From assembly GCA_025331565.1 (NCBI GenBank), contig JAFREQ010000069.1, forward strand, positions 1,678,001 through 1,742,000: a DNA stretch of 64,000 bases. Direction: 5' to 3'. Position 1 is the first letter of the stretch. Each line of letters starts with the position of its first letter. This DNA comes from Holacanthus passer (Eukaryota > Chordata > Actinopteri > Pomacanthidae). The notes under the pieces were generated by a model, which saw only the letters and a list, made by a program, of their open reading frames with translations, did not search any database and was not told the origin of the DNA. Both the position numbers and the translations under genes were made by a program. This document shows positions 60,145 to 64,000 of this stretch, one piece after another.

Positions 60145-63100
60145 ATGGAGAAATTAGATGCGATTCGGAATTTTAATTTGTTGAAATGGCTCAGAGAGGA
60201 GCGACAGTCCAGGAAACTGATTCTCTTCATTGTTTTCGTCGCCCTGCTGCTGGACAACATGCTGCTGACTGTAGTGGGTAGGTGTATCCCCGCTTCTCTC
60301 ACCTGTTACACCTCTGCAAAGTTGTTTTTTGCTGTTTGTCTTTTGCTTTTTTCTTGCTCTACAGGCAGTGCAGTTCACCATTTCAGACCAAATATGCAAA
60401 TCTGTCCAGTTGTATTTGATCACAGCGCAGCCTTTTGCTCTCACGGTGCTCTCTGTAGACCAAATCCTCACTTGTGCCCAAGTCCCCGCATCCAGTCCAA
60501 ATCTGTGCCACTTTCAGTCAAATATGAAAATATATCGATGTGGTTGTGCAAATGTCAGGTTATCAAACTGGAACGCTGATGATGTTGATGATGATGAAGA
60601 TCTGAATTGAGCTCAGTTCATTTATTGATCCTCCCACCTGCGTATTAAAAGTCGTAATATGCTAATGTCCTTTTTCAGGTAAATTGTGTATGCCCCGTAC
60701 AATTCGGTTGATAAAGTAATAATAGAATTTGAGTAGACTATTTTAACATATTACAGGAAAAATTGGTGCACATTGATGCTCATTCATACAACAGTCCCTT
60801 AAAATACCTTTAATTAATTGTTAATATACCCATGAAAACACATCAAACCCCTTTATCTGAAACAATAAGATTATAAGGTTGCCAGAAACCCTTTTATTAG
60901 CCAAATTAACAAATCACATACATTTTAAGAGCTAATTAATAGGCCTTAAATTTGTTCATGGATACATTGATTGTAATATGTGAAAGAATTTTCAATAGAT
61001 TATCTGCCTGGTTTGTTGTTGTTTTTAATGGGATGGCTTTCATGTTCTTTGGTTCATTTCAATCCATTTTAAAACCCCTTAATCCATTAAATACCTTAAT
61101 ATATTCAATATATTAATTATTGCCTTAAAATTGCATTTTAAAATGTTTTACATCATAATTAATGGGTAAATTAATAGAATTTCAAGGTAAAAAAATATAT
61201 AATGCACTCAGTTTTACATTGTATAAAGAGTTAATGACTGAGATCAGCATCAAAAATTCACTGTTGTTTTCTTACATGCTCACAAAGATTTGTCAAAGTG
61301 TGTTACATCTGCTTGCAATAAGGTAATAAGTCTTTGCTGCATCATAGTGCATATGACTCGGTGCCATTCACTGCGCATCTCTGTTACGTACAGACCTCCA
61401 ACAGACTCTGGATCTTTTCTGACAGATGGAACCAATCTCATCTGTTTCAAGAATTTTGTGGAGACAAGATCCTGAATTAAGGCAGATAAACCACTAATTT
61501 GAGGGAGACCTTGATGCAGAATTCTTAAAAGAATGTCACAGTAATTTATATAATTGGCTATTGAATGCATACATGAGTGTTATATATTAGTTATTTGGCA
61601 TCAACAATATTAGTCCATAATTAAAATGTCTAGTTGATTTCTCTTTCTTTCTTTCTTTCTTCGTCACATAGAATGTAAATTGTAAAACCAATGTATAGTT
61701 TGGTTTCCACCTTTGTGGATTATTGCTTTTGTAGATGTCAATGCCAGCAGTTTGACTATTACTTTATAATATTGGGCTTAACATACTGTGTTAGTAACCA
61801 GTCCCCAAAAGAAATGTTTACTGCAACAAACTGCACCCTGTTAAGCTGAGTGTTGATTGATAGGTTTGCAAGTCCAAGAGAAGACTAGAACAGCAAGCAT
61901 TTGTTTAAAGGGTATTGCATTAGTCTTTCTTTTGATCCTTAATTACTATCATGGCACTTCTTCATGTTCCCACACTGTCCTACGAAGGCAGATAGCCTTA
62001 GTCATGTAAGAAAATAGAACCAGTTCCTAGAACATAGCCAAATCATTTTTTGGATCTAGATATAGTTTCATAAATTGTTTGATACACACAGTATTTGTTT
62101 ACATTGTTTGTGTTTTATGTTTTCAAAGACCATTGTTTTTTAATACAAGTTTGTGTTTCTTAACTCGTAATGTCTGACTAAATCAAAAATGTCGCTGCAC
62201 AAATGTCTGTATGCATTCTCCACTTTATTTCTGTTACCAGCAGCTTCACTTATTAACTCATTACTGCCTGCCTGCGTCATGTCATGTGCAGTGGTATATT
62301 ACTAGCCCATCCCTCTTACACTCTAAATGAAATTCCATTCAGCTATATTAGAATAGTAGGGCTTTAGGTCACCCTGGTGGCCTTGGGGTTTTGCGTGCTG
62401 ACTATGAACCACAATCTCCCTTTTTCAAATTTGTTCAAATTCAAGGATCTTTGTTGCATGTTGTCCTTTCTGCTTAAAATTCCATAACGAAGCCATGAAA
62501 TACCCCCAAAACCGCAATTCAAGAGTGGTAGCTTTTTGCAGACCTAAAAATATTAAAACATTCTGGGCTGATGCACTGAATGATCTTCCATAATGATGCC
62601 ACTGGTTCTACACTTCATTAAAGCTGTATGTTGTTTACATTATGTGCAACAGATGACAAATAATCTAGATCCAATTTGCATTGTTCTATGCACATTTCCT
62701 CAAAATTCAGCCTGAATTTCTGAAATTTGTCCACCACCTCATTACAGTAGAAGTGTAAATCTTGGCTTTGTTAGGATTACGTTCTTTCTTGAAGGTAGTG
62801 CTTTGAGGTGCCTTGAAGAACCCTCCTCCAATGCTTGCATATGTTGCAGTGACGTCTGGCTTTGCATCGTGCCATCAGTCAGTGGTTGTATATTTTGTTG
62901 CATCAATCTCCTCTAACCTCTTTTTGCCTGCCAGTTCCCATCATTCCCAGCTACCTATACAACATGGATGAGTCAACAGACATGGTGTTGAAGAACAACA
63001 CCCTATCTCAGCAGGGTCCTCCAGGAGGCTTCCACAGCATCGTGTCCTTGTACGACAACACTGTGAGGTCTTCAGGCTCCAACATCACAGCCAGGTCTAC

Positions 63101-63271
63101 TGACCTGGTCCCTACAGCACCTGCTGCTACAGAGCTGCCACAGAACTCCTCCGACTGCCCCCAGTCCCCCCGCAAGCTGCTTAAGGAGAATGTCAAAGTG
63201 GGAATGCTGTTTGCATCCAAGGCCACAGTGCAACTGTTAACTAACCCCTTCATAGGACCACTTACAAACAG
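60145..63271 (+). CDS. slc18a2: vesicular monoamine transporter 2, N-terminal part (continues beyond the window)
   Basis: It exchanges luminal protons for cytosolic dopamine, serotonin, noradrenaline or histamine in synaptic vesicles. Two coding exons are present: 60145-60277 (its exon begins at 60085 in the UTR) and 62935-63271, 156 codons plus two bases. TM1 (residues about 24-46) contains [20 protein letters not shown], with Asp37 matching Asp33 of human VMAT2. A large luminal loop follows, with sequons N65, N94 and N115. TM2 begins at KVGMLFASKATVQLL, whose Lys140 matches the functional Lys138 of human. The donor after TNR fits the known next exon, which would lie past 64000. VMAT2 rather than VMAT1 is chosen because of the kcnk18 neighbour and the sequence. 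The ATG at 60145 is at the family start. Confidence 0.95.
60278..62934 (+). other. slc18a2: slc18a2 intron 2 (first within the coding region)
   Basis: It starts GTAGGT and ends GCCTGCCAG. It contains a (TTTC)n-like run at 61642-61662 and a decayed tRNA-related SINE at about 62362-62475. I see no other gene. Confidence 0.8.
62362..62475 (+). repeat. tRNA-related SINE remnant
   Basis: GTCACCCTGGTGGCCTTGGG and later GATCTTTGTTGCATG correspond to a widespread fish SINE; the part between is decayed. A related copy in the other orientation lies at 24268-24375. Confidence 0.5.
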
Positions 63272-64000
63272 GTGGGTTTTTGCCATCTCTTTTTTGTATC
63301 TGTGTAACAAAAAATTTGTAAAAGCAATCACAATCCATGTAGTTGTCACGTAATGAACAGAAATTGTGCATTTTATGTGAGCTGCAATTTATTCTAGTAT
63401 ATAAATCAGTTTGTGTTCTCATTTATTAAGTCACAAACTACACACAGACGACAGCATGAGGATAGACACTGGGTGAAATCAAAGTAACTTTTTTTTGTCG
63501 GACCAAATGTCAGTTTATCATATAAGACAAAATAAAAGCAGGATCCTACATTTCGAAGCTTGACATTTTTGCTTGAAAAATTATTAAAATGATTTTGAAA
63601 GCTGAATAGAAATTTGCCTTTTTGAAATGTATTTTAGTCATATAAATTCAGTTTCAAAAATTAAATTATTTGATTTAAAATTCAAAACTTAATTAGCATT
63701 TTAGCATTCCTGGCCATGAAAAGGAAAGCAGGATGTGCAGTTGGGTAGGTGGGCTTGTTTTACTGGCATTGTTCTGTTTCTTTGACTCTGCTGCAATTGT
63801 GTGACTAAATTTGCCTTCACTTAAACATTATTAAACAAATATGGATGGAATAGAGCAATGCCATGTCTATACAGGGATGACCTAATTTATGGAGGAACAG
63901 AATAATATAGAACATTAATTCCATCCATATTTGTTTAATGTTGTTCATTGAATAGAGGGCATTGTCTGCATTGAGAGTAATGTGAATTCCGACCTGTTTT
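63272..64000 (+). other. slc18a2: slc18a2 intron 3, partial
   Basis: The intron begins GTGGGT and runs out of the window. Apart from the inverted repeat at 63830-63939 nothing was recognised. Confidence 0.8.
63830..63939. repeat. perfect 22-bp inverted repeat with 66-bp spacer
   Basis: The arms are 63830-63851 and 63918-63939, exact complements containing AAACAAATATGGATGG. They could fold into a stem or be the ends of a tiny transposon. Confidence 0.75.

Overview
The window looks like nuclear DNA of a teleost fish. Its vertebrate genes are cut by canonical GT/AG introns, and its repeats are typical of fish (hAT and Tc1 DNA transposons, L1, L2/Rex-like, Penelope and Ty3/gypsy retroelements, tRNA-like SINEs). 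No bacterial, organellar or CRISPR signal was seen. Three protein genes are recognisable, all on the + strand: a cytosolic phospholipase A2 (8815-25062, first exon not found), the two-pore potassium channel kcnk18/TRESK (33675-40152), and the 5' part of the vesicular monoamine transporter slc18a2/VMAT2 (60145-63271, continuing past the window). KCNK18 and SLC18A2 are also neighbours in mammals, which supports both names.

Layout. 1-2010 is the 3' end of a hAT transposon. 2.0-8.8 kb is a graveyard of LINE, Tc1 and hAT fragments. 8.8-25.1 kb is the phospholipase gene, with 24 exons that join in one frame, two complete C2 units in tandem and then the catalytic domain. 25.1-33.4 kb is intergenic with two L2-like LINE fragments on the - strand. 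33.7-40.2 kb is kcnk18, whose 5 kb second intron holds a LINE RT scrap and an antisense L1 ORF1. 40.4-57.4 kb is accessory DNA dominated by a 9.45 kb Ty3/gypsy element with three other mobile elements nested in it. 57.4-59.7 kb is a second copy of the hAT element, inverted relative to the first and ending just upstream of the likely slc18a2 promoter. 59.9-64 kb is the start of slc18a2.

The genes do not form a pathway. One makes lipid mediators from membranes, one sets resting potential in neurons, and one loads monoamines into vesicles. The most unusual gene feature is the tandem C2 architecture of the phospholipase. The most informative genome feature is a near-identical paralogous block at 55.95-56.66 kb that keeps the empty target sites of two insertions found at 42.3-53.3 kb, so element boundaries and target duplications can be read directly. 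I found no convincing new multi-gene system. Exon boundaries and family calls were read by eye.
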